A DNA stretch of 6,436 bases, from assembly GCA_013696915.1 (NCBI GenBank), contig JACCXR010000438.1, positions 1 to 6,436 of the forward strand. The letters are read 5' to 3'. Of this stretch, positions 6,309 to 6,436 are shown piece after piece. Each line of letters starts with the position of its first letter. Positions within the stretch are counted from its first letter, which is position 1. This DNA is from Euzebyaceae bacterium. GTDB taxonomy: Bacteria; Actinomycetota; Nitriliruptoria; Euzebyales; Egibacteraceae. The translations under genes and the position numbers were made by a program. The notes under the pieces were generated by a model. The model made no database searches. It had not been told where the DNA came from and saw nothing but the letters and a program-made list of their open reading frames with translations.

Positions 6309-6436
6309 TGGCGCTGCTCGAGGTGTCGGGGATCCACGCCGGCTACGGCCGCATCCGGGCGCTGCGCGGCGTCGACGTCGAGGTCGACGAGGGCGAGGCC
6401 GTGACGATCATCGGCGCGAACGGCGCCGGCAAGTCG
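6308..6436 (+). CDS. livF: ABC transporter ATP-binding protein LivF, 5' part only
   Basis: The first 43 codons are present and the gene is cut by the right edge. The ATG overlaps the livG TGA by one base (TGATG), with GAGG at 6294-6297 about 10 nt upstream. The N-terminus MALLEVSGIHAGYGRIRALR and the P-loop GANGAGKS (36-43) are typical of LivF, where the conserved order is xxYGxxxAL followed by GxNGAGKS/T. It would partner LivG in the ATPase pair. Whether the rest is intact, and what follows in the operon, cannot be seen. Confidence 0.92.
   Translation, partial: MALLEVSGIHAGYGRIRALRGVDVEVDEGEAVTIIGANGAGKS

Noticed and set aside
1..6436. tRNA or rRNA genes, CRISPR arrays, insertion sequences, riboswitches
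   Set aside because: None seen by eye: no regularly spaced repeats, transposase motifs or recognisable structural RNA sequence.

Overview
The window is very GC-rich DNA with strong G/C preference at codon third positions, frequent GTG starts and genes packed with 1-4 nt overlaps. This points to an actinobacterium. A partial protein with a cell-wall-binding repeat 2 (CWB2) motif and a lipoprotein with a long Thr/Ala/Pro/Glu linker would fit a deep-branching actinobacterial group such as Nitriliruptoria, Acidimicrobiia or Thermoleophilia, but that placement is inference.

Left part (1-918). On the minus strand, running off the left edge, lies the 5' end of a gene not obvious as a single open frame. 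It has a signal-peptide-like N-terminus and a CWB2-like segment, but the two halves of the CWB2 signature are in different frames, implying a single-base loss near 96-104. It diverges from a small plus-strand gene (484-756) for a 90-residue protein with two hydrophobic segments, loosely holin-like and of unknown function. The gap after it holds a perfect 14-bp inverted repeat with an 8-nt loop (789-824), a possible TATGAT -10 box (876-881) and a strong ribosome binding site for the next gene.

Right part (919-6436). This is one tight plus-strand cluster: a cytochrome P450 of the CYP125/CYP124 type, then a complete branched-chain amino-acid-type (HAAT/Liv) ABC importer. The importer consists of a lipoprotein substrate-binding protein, permeases LivH and LivM, ATPase LivG, and the start of ATPase LivF cut by the right edge. 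Junctions after the binding protein are a 24-nt gap, GTGA, GTGA and TGATG, so translation is probably coupled.

How the genes may work together: the lipoprotein would capture a substrate outside the membrane, LivHM would pass it inward using ATP hydrolysis by LivGF, and the co-transcribed P450 would oxidise it or a derivative. The P450 resembles enzymes that hydroxylate sterol side chains or methyl-branched lipids. The transported compound may therefore be a hydrophobic acid, terpenoid or steroid-like carboxylate rather than leucine, isoleucine or valine. That is a hypothesis from gene order. The transporter and P450 families are known; the less ordinary points are their pairing, the frameshifted CWB2 gene, the hairpin and the repeat-built N-terminus of the P450.
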